Shown: positions 16,838-24,426, counted from the first letter of the stretch. The stretch: 64,000 bases of DNA from an uncultured Agathobaculum sp. (GCA_934504345.1 CAKSVR010000003.1:39119-103118), one strand, 5' to 3'. Numbers and translations: made by a program. The notes: generated from the sequence alone by a model not told the origin.

Positions 16838-18169
16838 ATGGCAAAGCCTATTGTTGCGATCGTCGGCCGGCCGAATGTCGGCAAGTCGCAGCTGTTTAAC
16901 CGTCTGGCGGGCAAGCGCCTTTCCATCGTTGAGGATACGCCGGGCGTTACCCGCGACCGCCTGTATGCCGACAGCGACTGGCGCGGCCGCGATTTCACGG
17001 TGATCGATACCGGCGGCATCGAGCCGTCCAACGACAACGAAATTTTGCAGTTCATGCGTTTTCAGGCGGAAACCGCGATCTCTCATGCGGATGTTATCAT
17101 CCTCATCACCGATCTGCGTACCGGCATCACCGCCGCCGATCAGGACGTTGCCGCTATGCTGCTGCGCTCGGGCAAGCCGATCGTGCTGGCTGTTAACAAG
17201 TGCGACAAGCCCGGCGATCCTCCGGCGGAGTTTTACGAGTTCTACAACCTCGGCCTCGGTGAGCCGTTCGGCATTTCCGCGCTGCACGGCTACGGTGTGG
17301 GCGAGCTGCTCGATGCGGCTTACGAACACTTTCCGCCCGCAGACGAGGAAGAGGAGGATGCGGATCGCATCCGCGTCGCCCTCATCGGCAAGCCGAACGT
17401 CGGCAAGTCCAGCCTGCTCAACCGCGTGCTGGGCGAGGAGCGCGTGATCGTTTCCAACATCGCGGGCACGACCCGCGACAGCGTGGATGCCGATGTGGAC
17501 AATGCCCACGGCAAGTTCACGTTCATCGATACCGCCGGTATCCGCAAAAAGAGCAAGGTGGATGAGAAGATCGAGAAATTCTCGGTCATGCGTTCGCTGC
17601 TCGCGGTAGAGCGCGCCGATGTGTGCGTTATCATGATCGATGCGACCGAGGGCGTTACCGAGCAGGACACCAAGGTGGCCGGTGAGGCGCACAATGCCGG
17701 CAAGGCGTGCATCATTGTTGTCAACAAGTGGGATCTGGTCGAGAAAGACGGCTCCACGATGAAAGAATACACCCTGCGCGTGCGCGAGGGCCTGGCCTAT
17801 ATGCCGTATGCGCCGGTGCTGTTCATTTCGGCGCAGACCGGTCAGCGCGTGGACAAGCTGTTCTCGCTCATCCATGAGGTATACGAGCAGAACCATATGC
17901 GAATCCCGACCGGCCGCCTGAACGCCATCCTCGCGGAGGCAACGGCGCGCGTACAGCCGCCTACGGACAAGGGCCGCCGTCTGCGTATCTTCTACATGAC
18001 GCAGGCTTCCACCTGCCCGCCGACGTTCGTCTGCTTCTGCAACGATGCACGGCTGTTCCATTTCTCCTATCAGCGCTATCTGGAGAACCAGATCCGCGAG
18101 GTGTTCGGCCTGACCGGTACGCCGGTACGCATGGTCATCCGCGAGCGCAGCGACAAATCATCGCAGTAA
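16838..18169 (+). CDS. der: Ribosome-assembly GTPase Der (EngA)
   Basis: A 443-residue GTPase needed for 50S subunit maturation. It has the diagnostic two tandem G domains: first P-loop GRPNVGKSQLFN near residue 8, second GKPNVGKSSLLN near residue 184, each with DTxG and NKxD motifs (VNKCDKP, VNKWDLV). A C-terminal KH-like domain follows. The first P-loop carries Gln where Thr is usual after KS; the P-loop Ser is kept. AAGGAGG lies 9 bases before the ATG. It heads der-plsY-gpsA, the classic Firmicutes order. Confidence 0.97.
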   Translation: MAKPIVAIVGRPNVGKSQLFNRLAGKRLSIVEDTPGVTRDRLYADSDWRGRDFTVIDTGGIEPSNDNEILQFMRFQAETAISHADVIILITDLRTGITAADQDVAAMLLRSGKPIVLAVNKCDKPGDPPAEFYEFYNLGLGEPFGISALHGYGVGELLDAAYEHFPPADEEEEDADRIRVALIGKPNVGKSSLLNRVLGEERVIVSNIAGTTRDSVDADVDNAHGKFTFIDTAGIRKKSKVDEKIEKFSVMRSLLAVERADVCVIMIDATEGVTEQDTKVAGEAHNAGKACIIVVNKWDLVEKDGSTMKEYTLRVREGLAYMPYAPVLFISAQTGQRVDKLFSLIHEVYEQNHMRIPTGRLNAILAEATARVQPPTDKGRRLRIFYMTQASTCPPTFVCFCNDARLFHFSYQRYLENQIREVFGLTGTPVRMVIRERSDKSSQ

Positions 18170-18181
18170 GGGGAGAATGCC

Positions 18182-18817
18182 ATGACACTTACGCATTTTC
18201 TGATCATCGCCGTGTGCGGCTACCTGCTGGGCTCGCTCAGCTTTGCGATCATCGTCAGCAAGGTAAGCCTTGGCAAGGACATCCGCAACTACGGCAGCGG
18301 CAACGCAGGCCTGACGAACGCCTACCGCACGATGGGCGCGAAAAAGACCCTGTTCGTGCTGCTCGGCGACATCGCCAAGGGCGCGGCGGCGCTCTCGATC
18401 GGCATGGCGCTCGGCGGCCCGGTCGGCAAGCTGACAGCGGGCATCTTTGTCATCCTCGGCCATATGTTCCCGCTGTATTTTGGCTTTAAGGGCGGCAAAG
18501 GCGTGCTGGTCGGCGCGGTCATGCTGGCGTTCTTCGACTGGCGCGTGTTCGTTATCGCGTTCGGCCTGTTCATTCTGGCAGTTGTTCTCACCAAGTGGAT
18601 CTCGCTGGGCTCCATCCTCGGTGCGATCAGCTTTCCCATCACCACATGGGCGTTTTATCATGATCCGGTGCTGACGGCGATGGCCTTCGGCATGGCGGCG
18701 GCGGTGGTGTTCATGCATCGCTCCAACATCGGCCGCATCCTGCACGGCACGGAAAACAAATTCTCTTTTAAGAGCAAAAAGACCATCGAAGCGGCTTCTG
18801 ACGGAGAGGAGAAGTAA
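18182..18817 (+). CDS. plsY: Acyl-phosphate:glycerol-3-phosphate acyltransferase PlsY
   Basis: A 211-residue membrane enzyme that acylates glycerol-3-phosphate at position 1, the first committed step of phospholipid synthesis. Family motifs are GSLSFAIIVSK, the glycine-rich NYGSGNAGLTNAYRTMG, and GHMFPLYFGFKGGKG; at least five membrane helices are evident. AAGGGGAG lies before the ATG. It is 12 bases after der and immediately before gpsA, which makes its substrate. Confidence 0.96.
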   Translation: MTLTHFLIIAVCGYLLGSLSFAIIVSKVSLGKDIRNYGSGNAGLTNAYRTMGAKKTLFVLLGDIAKGAAALSIGMALGGPVGKLTAGIFVILGHMFPLYFGFKGGKGVLVGAVMLAFFDWRVFVIAFGLFILAVVLTKWISLGSILGAISFPITTWAFYHDPVLTAMAFGMAAAVVFMHRSNIGRILHGTENKFSFKSKKTIEAASDGEEK

Positions 18818-18818
18818 C

Positions 18819-19832
18819 ATGAAGGTTTTTGTACTGGGTACCGGCGGCTGGGGCATTGCGCTGGCGATGCTGCTGCACCAGAACGGCCATGAGGTGACCT
18901 CGTGGACCTATCAGCAGGCGGAGTGCGAGCTGCTGCTGCGCGAGCGCTGCAACGAAAAGCTGCTGCCGGGTGTCATCATCCCGGAGGGCATCGAGATCAC
19001 GACCGATATGGCCGGCGCCGCCAAGGCGGATCTGGTCGTGCTGGCCGTGCCGTCGTTCGCGGTAGCATCCACGGCGGAGCAGCTGGCGAAGATCGTGCCG
19101 CCGCATACCGTTATCGTCAATGTGGGCAAGGGACTGGATTCCAGGCACGGCTACTGCCGCTTCTCGGAAACCATCTCGAACGCGATGAACGGCAGCAATC
19201 CGGTCGTTGCGCTCACCGGCCCGACCCACGCTGAGGAGGTCGCACGCGGCATTCCGACGGCTATCGTGGCGGCCTCTGAGAGCCGCGCGGCGGCCGAGCT
19301 GACACAGGAGGCGTTCATGAACGGCACGAACTTCCGTGTCTACACCTCGTCCGACATCATCGGCTGTGAGCTGGGCGGTGCGTTCAAGAATATCATCGCG
19401 CTGGGCGCGGGCATTTCGGACGGCCTCGGTCTGGGCGACAACTCCAAGGCGGCGTTCATGACACGCGGCCTGACCGAGATCGCGCGGCTGGGTATCAAGC
19501 TGGGCGCGAAGCAGGAAACGTTCGCGGGCCTGTCCGGTGTGGGCGACCTGATCGTTACCTGCTGCTCGATGCACTCGCGCAACCGCCGTGCCGGTATCCT
19601 CATCGGCAAGGGTGCGACCGCGCAGGAGGCCATGGCGCAGGTCGGCGCGACCGTGGAGGGCTACTACGCCACCGAGGCGGGCTACCACCTTGCCAAGCAG
19701 CAGGGCGTGTCTATGCCGATCACCGAGGCGATGTATGCCGTGCTGTACGGCGGCGTTCCGGCGAAGGACGGCATCCGTATGCTGCTCGATCGTCCGCGCC
19801 GCGGTGAGCACGAGGAAGTCTGGGTACACTGA
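18819..19832 (+). CDS. gpsA: NAD(P)H-dependent glycerol-3-phosphate dehydrogenase
   Basis: A 337-residue cytoplasmic enzyme reducing dihydroxyacetone phosphate to sn-glycerol-3-phosphate, the substrate of PlsY. The N-terminal nucleotide motif is GTGGWGIALA. The substrate-binding part has LTGPTHAEEV and GAFKNIIALGAGISDGLGLGDN, with Lys in AFKN as the catalytic residue. Its ATG is one base past the plsY stop, so the two are translationally coupled. A terminator follows 30 bases after the stop. Confidence 0.97.
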   Translation: MKVFVLGTGGWGIALAMLLHQNGHEVTSWTYQQAECELLLRERCNEKLLPGVIIPEGIEITTDMAGAAKADLVVLAVPSFAVASTAEQLAKIVPPHTVIVNVGKGLDSRHGYCRFSETISNAMNGSNPVVALTGPTHAEEVARGIPTAIVAASESRAAAELTQEAFMNGTNFRVYTSSDIIGCELGGAFKNIIALGAGISDGLGLGDNSKAAFMTRGLTEIARLGIKLGAKQETFAGLSGVGDLIVTCCSMHSRNRRAGILIGKGATAQEAMAQVGATVEGYYATEAGYHLAKQQGVSMPITEAMYAVLYGGVPAKDGIRMLLDRPRRGEHEEVWVH

Positions 19833-19861
19833 TCCGGCTTCTGCAAAGGGAAAAGAGGCGA

Positions 19862-19887
19862 GAACCGGCGGGAAAACCGCCGGTTTT
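19862..19887 (+). terminator. Terminator of der-plsY-gpsA
   Basis: AACCGGCGG pairs with CCGCCGGTT around GAAAA, followed by TTCTGTT. Confidence 0.8.
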
Positions 19888-19927
19888 CTGTTCCTCGGAA
19901 AAATATGCGAAAAAAGAAAGAAAAGTG

Positions 19928-19956
19928 TTGACAGAGCGGGGATGCTCTGGTATAAT
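19928..19956 (+). promoter_or_regulatory. Promoter of the tRNA-Gly pair
   Basis: A perfect TTGACA, 17-base spacer and perfect TATAAT, as expected for stable RNA genes. The -10 box ends 46 bases before the first tRNA. Confidence 0.92.
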
Positions 19957-20002
19957 AAATCTTGTTCTGAGGCGGAAAGCCAAAGATAAAACGGAAAAAT
20001 AT

Positions 20003-20078
20003 GCGGCTGTAGCTCATCTGGTAGAGCGCCACCTTGCCAAGGTGGAGGTAGCGAGTTCGAGCCTCGTCAGCCGCTCCA
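20003..20078 (+). tRNA. tRNA-Gly (GCC), copy 1
   Basis: A 76-base cloverleaf: 7-bp acceptor stem GCGGCTG/CAGCCGC, D-stem GCTC/GAGC, anticodon stem CCACC/GGTGG with loop TTGCCAA (anticodon GCC), T-stem GCGAG/CTCGT with TTCGAGC, U73 discriminator typical of tRNA-Gly, and encoded CCA. Confidence 0.97.
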
Positions 20079-20099
20079 CTTTTCCGAAAAACCTCATAT

Positions 20100-20175
20100 G
20101 CGGCTGTAGCTCATCTGGTAGAGCGCCACCTTGCCAAGGTGGAGGTAGCGAGTTCGAGCCTCGTCAGCCGCTCCA
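20100..20175 (+). tRNA. tRNA-Gly (GCC), copy 2
   Basis: Identical in all 76 bases to the copy at 20003. The pair is separated by 21 bases and probably transcribed together from the promoter at 19928. The identity suggests a recent tandem duplication or gene conversion. Confidence 0.97.
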
Positions 20176-20178
20176 GTC

Positions 20179-20209
20179 AGTCCACTTGCGAAAGCGAGTG
20201 GACTTTTTG
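20179..20209 (+). terminator. Terminator of the tRNA-Gly pair
   Basis: AGTCCACTTGC pairs with GCGAGTGGACT around GAAA (one T-G), followed by TTTT. Confidence 0.88.
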
Positions 20210-20289
20210 TTTTTCGTCGTTGGGTTTACGCAGTGTTCCTGCGTGGACAGAGGATTTCGCCGTCTGCGGACGGCGACCGCGCCGCGGGG

Positions 20290-20345
20290 CAAAAGGATAG
20301 ACACCAAATGGTTTCTATCCTCTTGACTCCAGTTTCCTTTTGGGG
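20290..20345. repeat. Dispersed hairpin repeat, GGATAGA family, copy 2
   Basis: The same stem (AAGGATAGA/TCTATCCTCTT) and ACTCCA-TTTCC tail as at 1413. It lies in a gene-free stretch (20210-20559) that otherwise shows only short GC-rich hairpins such as GCGCGGCATGACAGTGCCGCGC near 20474. Confidence 0.65.
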
Positions 20346-20559
20346 AGGGCTCGGCGGTGCTTCCATCGGTGAGGTACAAACAGGAACGGTATCGGTCTAT
20401 GCTTTGCGCGCTGCTGCGGCGCAGTCGCGGCGGATTGCACGGGTTTTGCGGTCTGATGGTTTATCGGGTACAGGCGCGGCATGACAGTGCCGCGCAACTC
20501 GTTTGGCTGGTGCTTGGATTGCCTCCCGATGAATGGAACAAACGCAAATCATTACGTTA

Positions 20560-20627
20560 TCTCCACTCTCCACTCTCCACTCTCCACTCTCCACTCTCCA
20601 CTCTCCACTCCTCACTCTTCACTCTTT
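20560..20627. repeat. CTCTCCACT tandem array (GAGTGGAGA family), copy 2
   Basis: Six near-perfect head-to-tail copies of a 9-base unit CTCCACTCT, degenerating to CCTCACTCTTCACTC at the right end. Unlike copies 1 and 3, it has no inverted partner arm nearby. The stop codon of the gene at 20612 (minus strand) is made from the array. Confidence 0.8.
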
Positions 20628-21889
20628 GCGTGGTTTTCCGTTTGCAGAATGTTCTCGGCAGTCTTGCTGCGGAGTTTCTCCGGGTCGGGGAGGAAACTGG
20701 TATTCCAGCGGAACAGACCTGCGTGGGAATTTTCTGCCAGCCGGCCGTAAACCGAATAGGGGAGAAGCTGCGCCTGATAGCGTTCGTTCCACCGGGGACA
20801 GCGCTGCATGAATGCCTGTGCAAGCCGGAGTGCTTGACAATCTGCGTTATTGCCGTGGGGATCGAGGGCGCTGAGCTGCACGCCGCCGCCTTTGCAGCCG
20901 GTTCGGCTGGGCGAGGGTGTGGAGTGCGCGATGACGATACTGCCGTCACGGCAGGGACCGACACACAGCCACACATGGCCGTCCATGCTGAAAATATCGC
21001 CCGGGCGGAACGCGGACGGCTCCTGTGTGCCATCGCCGCGGTCTTGGCGGCAGAGCGTTCCCCAGCCTCGCTGGGCAAGGGAATGGGCGAACTCGGCAGC
21101 GGGCACGACATAGCCGTCGCAGTCGGAAACCGAGGCATTTCTGGTGTGCAGGAGGTTATACAGCACCCAGCCGAGATAGCCCGAGCAGTCCAGTCCGTTA
21201 TGGCCGTATTGGTTCCAGCCGCCGGTGGGATACCAGCTGTGCGCGGGACTGTCATCGCTGCGATAGGTGTAGCAGGCGTTCTGACGGTCGAAAAAGTCGA
21301 GCCAGCTCTGTGACAGGCCGATATGCATGGCGGTATTGCCGGAGGCGGTATCCTGCCAGTTCCAGCCGCCGCCGTAGACGTACAGCGCGGCGCCGATCGG
21401 CATCATTGCGGTGCGGAGCAGGTTTTTCAGCGTGTGCAGACCGGGAATGCCGTGTATCGGCGGTTCGTACTTCAATGGTGCGGGCTGGATATACACAACG
21501 CCGTCAAATGCCTGTGCATAACTGCCGACAATACGGCTTGAGAGAAAGCACGGCAGGAGGGCTGCGCCGCCGGCGCGGGTACGAATCTCGAACACGGCGC
21601 GGCAGGGAAGATGACGGCCGTTTATCGTGACAGAGCTGCCGCTGACGGCATTCACGGTGCCCTGTGCATCTGCGGGGCAGAGAACGGCCTCTGTCACCGT
21701 TCCCTGCCGGATGGTCAAATGGTACGCCTGGCCCTCCTGTAAGCGATTCTGGATGGCATAGCGGCCTTTATCGGACACGGCGTAGCAGCACACACGTTCG
21801 CCCTGCCGAAAACGATGGGCGAAGCGGTCCTTTTCCTCGGCGCGGGCGCAGCCGTAGCCCTGTATGCCCAGATAGATAGACGGATTCAC
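20612..21889 (-). CDS. NlpC/P60-like cysteine peptidase (probable cell-wall hydrolase)
   Basis: A protein of about 425 residues. The C-terminal half carries an NlpC/P60-type catalytic pattern: Cys in NGLDCSGYLGW and His in GDIFSMDGHVWLCVG. The N-terminal half (about 1-190) has SH3-like beta segments but no clear family. It probably cleaves peptidoglycan stem peptides. No typical signal peptide is visible, which is odd for a wall hydrolase. Start: an ATG at 21910 is possible, but it lies only 4 bases after the -10 box. The GTG at 21889 has AAGGAG 10 bases upstream and is preferred. The last codons and the stop lie in the CTCTCCACT array. Confidence 0.75.
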   Translation of the reverse strand: MNPSIYLGIQGYGCARAEEKDRFAHRFRQGERVCCYAVSDKGRYAIQNRLQEGQAYHLTIRQGTVTEAVLCPADAQGTVNAVSGSSVTINGRHLPCRAVFEIRTRAGGAALLPCFLSSRIVGSYAQAFDGVVYIQPAPLKYEPPIHGIPGLHTLKNLLRTAMMPIGAALYVYGGGWNWQDTASGNTAMHIGLSQSWLDFFDRQNACYTYRSDDSPAHSWYPTGGWNQYGHNGLDCSGYLGWVLYNLLHTRNASVSDCDGYVVPAAEFAHSLAQRGWGTLCRQDRGDGTQEPSAFRPGDIFSMDGHVWLCVGPCRDGSIVIAHSTPSPSRTGCKGGGVQLSALDPHGNNADCQALRLAQAFMQRCPRWNERYQAQLLPYSVYGRLAENSHAGLFRWNTSFLPDPEKLRSKTAENILQTENHAKSEE

Positions 21890-21913
21890 ACTTATCACAC
21901 TCCTTACCATCTC

Positions 21914-21943
21914 AGTATAGGGGAGGGGAGCGCAGAATATGAA
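21914..21943 (-). promoter_or_regulatory. Promoter of the NlpC-like gene
   Basis: On the minus strand TTCATA, an 18-base spacer and TATACT. This placement argues for the GTG start at 21889. Confidence 0.55.
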
Positions 21944-21945
21944 AA

Positions 21946-21967
21946 CGGCATCCCGGTCGGGATGCCG
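21946..21967 (-). terminator. Second terminator of the rplT operon
   Basis: CGGCATCCCG pairs with CGGGATGCCG and, read leftward, is followed by TTTT. It lies just beyond the main terminator at 21973. Confidence 0.6.
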
Positions 21968-21972
21968 AACGC

Positions 21973-22002
21973 AAAAAAAGAGCCTGCTTTCGCAGACTCT
22001 TT
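21973..22002 (-). terminator. Terminator of infC-rpmI-rplT
   Basis: Read leftward, AAAGAGTCTGC-GAAA-GCAGGCTCTTT is followed by a run of seven T's, 19 bases after the rplT stop. Confidence 0.9.
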
Positions 22003-22020
22003 TCCTTATGCAAGCTGCAA

Positions 22021-22374
22021 TTAGAGTGCAGCCTTAGCCTTCTCAGCCAGTGCAGCGAATGCAGCCTGATCGTTTACAGCCAGATCAGCGAGCATCTTGC
22101 GGTTCAGGTCGATGCCAGCCTTCTTCAGACCGTTCATGAAACGGCTGTAATTGATGTCGCAGGTCTTGCAGGCTGCGGAAATGCGGGTGATCCACAGACG
22201 GCGGAAGTCACGCTTCTTGTGCTTGCGGCCGATGTAAGCGTACTTCAGGCTCTTCATTACAGCCTGGTTGGCTACACGGTAGTGGGTGGACTTGGAACCC
22301 CAGTAACCCTTAGCGCGCTTCAGGATCTTCTTTCTTCTTTTGCGGGTCATCATTGCGCCCTTAACTCTTGCCAT
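22021..22374 (-). CDS. rplT: 50S ribosomal protein L20
   Basis: A 117-residue protein of the normal length, starting [19 protein letters not shown], an early-binding 23S rRNA protein. In Firmicutes L20 also represses its own operon by binding the infC leader. It is the last gene of infC-rpmI-rplT, with 38 bases between rpmI and its ATG and an AGGAGG before the start. Confidence 0.98.
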   Translation of the reverse strand: MARVKGAMMTRKRRKKILKRAKGYWGSKSTHYRVANQAVMKSLKYAYIGRKHKKRDFRRLWITRISAACKTCDINYSRFMNGLKKAGIDLNRKMLADLAVNDQAAFAALAEKAKAAL

Positions 22375-22412
22375 TGTGTTTGCCTCCTATATGAAAGATG
22401 TTGTTTTCTTAC

Positions 22413-22616
22413 TTACTTGTACGGCAGCAGACGCTTCAGCTGTGCTACGTTGGTAGAATCTGCGAAGCCTTCCTTGCGGAGGTGGCGCTTCAGCTTAGTG
22501 GTCTTGCCATGGCCGTTGAGCAGGTGGCGCTTGCCAACGTGACCGCGCTTGAACTTACCGTTCTTGGTAACGGAAAATCTCTTTTTTGCACCGCTGTGCG
22601 TTTTGATCTTAGGCAT
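22413..22616 (-). CDS. rpmI: 50S ribosomal protein L35
   Basis: A 67-residue basic protein, MPKIKTHSGAKKRFSVTKNGKFKR at the N-terminus as in all L35 proteins. An AGAGAGGAG precedes the ATG. It is the middle gene of the operon. Confidence 0.97.
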   Translation of the reverse strand: MPKIKTHSGAKKRFSVTKNGKFKRGHVGKRHLLNGHGKTTKLKRHLRKEGFADSTNVAQLKRLLPYK

Positions 22617-22664
22617 AAGGTTTTGCTCCTCTCTGAATTTGCGCTGTATATCTGCGCGTTGGTT

Positions 22665-23183
22665 TTACTTGTCCTTGGCGGGCGCCAGAAACATCAGCAT
22701 CTGGCGGCCTTCGAGCTTGGGCTGCTTTTCTACCGTGCTGCACTCCGAGCACAGCTCCGCGAAGCGATGGAGCAGATCCTGACCAAGCGATGCATGAGTG
22801 ACTTCGCGGCCGCGGAAACGGACCGAAACCTTTACCTTGTTGCCGTCCTGCAGGAATCGGCAGGCGTTCTTTACCTTGGTATTCAGGTCACCGATGTCGA
22901 TGTTAGGCGTCAGGCGAATCTCTTTGATCTCCACGACACGCTGATTCTTACGCGCTTCTTTCTCGCGCTTTGCCTGCTCGAAGCGGAATTTACCGTAATC
23001 CATGATCTTGCAGACAGGCGGCTTGGCCTGCGGCGCGATTTTAACCAGATCCATGCCCTTTTCTACGGCAATATCCTGTGCCTGCTGAATAGGCAGAATG
23101 CCGAGCTGCTCGCCGTCGTCACCGATCAGACGAACTTCCTTGTCGCGGATCTCTTCATTGATTTGATGTTCCATGCTGCTGAT
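22665..23183 (-). CDS. infC: Translation initiation factor IF-3, probable ATC start codon
   Basis: A 172-residue factor that binds the 30S subunit and proofreads start-codon selection. Family motifs are INEEIR, KPPVCKIMDYGKFRFEQ and KEIRLTPNI. An ATG at 23174 has no ribosome binding site at normal distance (GGAGG is 18 bases away). The in-frame ATC at 23183 has GGAGG exactly 9 bases upstream and yields ISSMEHQINEEIR, which lines up with the known Firmicutes N-terminus ISKDFIINEQIR. IF-3 genes use non-AUG starts (AUU, AUC) so that IF-3 limits its own translation. The ATC start is inferred from this. Confidence 0.95.
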   Translation of the reverse strand: MSSMEHQINEEIRDKEVRLIGDDGEQLGILPIQQAQDIAVEKGMDLVKIAPQAKPPVCKIMDYGKFRFEQAKREKEARKNQRVVEIKEIRLTPNIDIGDLNTKVKNACRFLQDGNKVKVSVRFRGREVTHASLGQDLLHRFAELCSECSTVEKQPKLEGRQMLMFLAPAKDK

Positions 23184-23352
23184 TGGTAAGCACCTCCAAA
23201 CAAAATCGGTTTAAGACAAAAAGAAAAAGGACTGATCGAAAAGACCGTCCCCTCAAGAATAAATCGCAGAGCGCGCAAAGCGGCTGCTGTGTTTTATTGA
23301 CCCGTTTGCGTTGCTGCGGGTGAGGACTTGCCTTCTTCCTTGTTACCTCAGA
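23184..23352 (-). promoter_or_regulatory. infC operon leader with attenuator (L20-leader type)
   Basis: About 170 bases of untranslated leader lie between the promoter and infC. Near its 3' end a stem (GGAC and GGTC with GATC and GTCC, loop TTTTC, positions 23229-23250) runs into TTTTTCTTTTT on the minus strand, forming an intrinsic terminator before the ribosome binding site. Firmicutes infC-rpmI-rplT operons are known to be controlled by L20-dependent termination in this position. The upstream GC-rich segment (23260-23340) would form the L20-binding fold; I have not modelled it. Confidence 0.7.
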
Positions 23353-23353
23353 T

Positions 23354-23382
23354 ATTTTACCAGAATTAAAATATAAAGTCAA
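23354..23382 (-). promoter_or_regulatory. Promoter of infC-rpmI-rplT
   Basis: On the minus strand TTGACT, a 17-base spacer and TAAAAT. Confidence 0.85.
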
Positions 23383-23568
23383 GGCTTTATTTCATGTTTT
23401 TTAACTGGTATGATTATTACAGCAAACGGAATACTAAGAGCGTGTAAAGCGTAGTGCTGATTGCACAATAAAGGGCTTTACAAATGCACCGGAATTTGCT
23501 ATTCTTATTACGGGGACAGGAAAACAGCCTGCTTCCCTTTGCACTACGAACAAGGAGGTGCCGGACCC

Positions 23569-23841
23569 ATGAGCGAGGAATACGGCAATGATTTTGTAAC
23601 TCTGATCGACGAGGACGGCAACGAGGTCGAGTTTGAGCACATCGACACCGTGGAATACAACGGCGTGACCTATCTGGCGTTTATCCCGGCCGAGATCTCC
23701 ATCGAGGAGGATGCCGAGGTCGTTATCATGCAGATCGTTGAGGAGAACGGCGAGGAGCTGCTCGAGGCGGTCGAGGATGACGAGATCGCAGATGCAGTCT
23801 TTGACATTGTCATGGAACGCGCAGAGGCGGAAGAGGAGTAA
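23569..23841 (+). CDS. DUF1292 protein
   Basis: A 90-residue, strongly acidic soluble protein (MSEEYGNDFVTLIDEDGNEVEFE at the start) of the DUF1292/YrzB family, common in Firmicutes and without a proven function. A run of Glu/Asp forms the C-terminus. CAAGGAGGTG lies about 10 bases before the ATG. The frame stays open upstream, but that part does not resemble the family. It is followed by the 6S RNA region. Confidence 0.88.
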   Translation: MSEEYGNDFVTLIDEDGNEVEFEHIDTVEYNGVTYLAFIPAEISIEEDAEVVIMQIVEENGEELLEAVEDDEIADAVFDIVMERAEAEEE

Positions 23842-23921
23842 ACCAAACCGCACACGCATATAATGTAAGCAAGACAGCGCAGCTTCGTTATCGGAAGCAA
23901 AGCATTTTATTTCGGTAAGAT

Positions 23922-24118
23922 CCTGCCCTGTTCGACAGCAGCCCTTTTTTAACCCACATTTTTAGTACGGGATTTCGGAAAGTTTTGATACTGAGCAGCA
24001 GGCCTCCCGGGTATACACGGAAGTTGGAAGCGCAGACGTATCAAACAGAAAACCCACCTGCATGAGTCGTGCAGGTTACTAATTGGGCTGCATCGGCAGG
24101 GTGGGGTTTTATTTTTTT
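23922..24118 (+). ncRNA. ssrS: 6S RNA
   Basis: The fold fits 6S RNA, which mimics an open promoter and binds housekeeping RNA polymerase. CCTGCC (23922) pairs with GGCAGG (24095), and GCAGCCC (23938) pairs with GGGCTGC (24085), forming the closing stem with the TGTTCGA-type internal loop on the 5' side. A large central bubble follows. Its 3' strand carries the small hairpin CTGCA/TGCAG (24060-24074). An apical stem is built from GTTTTGATAC (23983) and GTATCAAAC. The ~195-base length is normal. A T-run (24107-24118) ends it. The exact 5' end and promoter are not clear. Confidence 0.72.
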
Positions 24119-24130
24119 GCGTTTTGGCGC

Positions 24131-24166
24131 AAAAAAAACACCCGAAGCACTGTTTGCTCCGGGTGT
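24131..24166 (-). terminator. Terminator hairpin (leftward)
   Basis: ACACCCG and AGCA pair with TGCT and CGGGTGT; read leftward the stem runs into eight T's. It protects the 6S RNA gene from leftward read-through and is the second terminator after the 30-codon gene. Confidence 0.75.
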
Positions 24167-24233
24167 CAAGCCTTTGTTCGACGCTGTGAAAAGGATGATT
24201 CCATTTATATATGTTTCCTTTCAAAAACAGGTA

Positions 24234-24278
24234 TAAAAAAACCACGCGGCTGCTGTTTTTCTGCAAGCCCTGCGTGGA
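24234..24278 (-). terminator. Terminator of the 30-codon gene
   Basis: Read leftward, CCACGC, GGC and TGC-containing arms pair across ~45 bases and run into seven T's. It begins 18 bases after the stop codon at 24296. Confidence 0.75.
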
Positions 24279-24295
24279 ACCGATCATAAAGCGCT

Positions 24296-24388
24296 TTACT
24301 TTTCGCTCTGCGTCTTGTGCTCATCGCCAAAGATGAGATCATCGATGTCCGGTCGGTCGGGCTTCTGGGGGATCGAAAGTCTTCTCAT
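24296..24388 (-). CDS. Small 30-residue protein, unknown function
   Basis: A short gene reading MRRLSIPQKPDRPDIDDLIF and ending GDEHKTQSEK. It is not recognisable by family, and length alone would not support it. The support is the complete expression cassette: a -35/-10 pair (24427-24454), AAGGAGG 8 bases before the ATG, and a terminator directly after the stop. The peptide is charged, with no membrane segment. It lies convergent to the 6S RNA gene. Confidence 0.65.
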   Translation of the reverse strand: MRRLSIPQKPDRPDIDDLIFGDEHKTQSEK

Positions 24389-24426
24389 GGTGTCTTGCCT
24401 CCTTCTTTATATTTACTCTATGTTTT

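Noticed and set aside
20560..20627. CRISPR-like array
   Set aside because: The 9-base units are directly adjacent with no spacers; it is a simple tandem repeat, and no cas gene is present.
23949..24287. 112-codon minus-strand frame across the 6S region
   Set aside because: It crosses two terminators and the folded RNA, has no ribosome binding site and no family resemblance.
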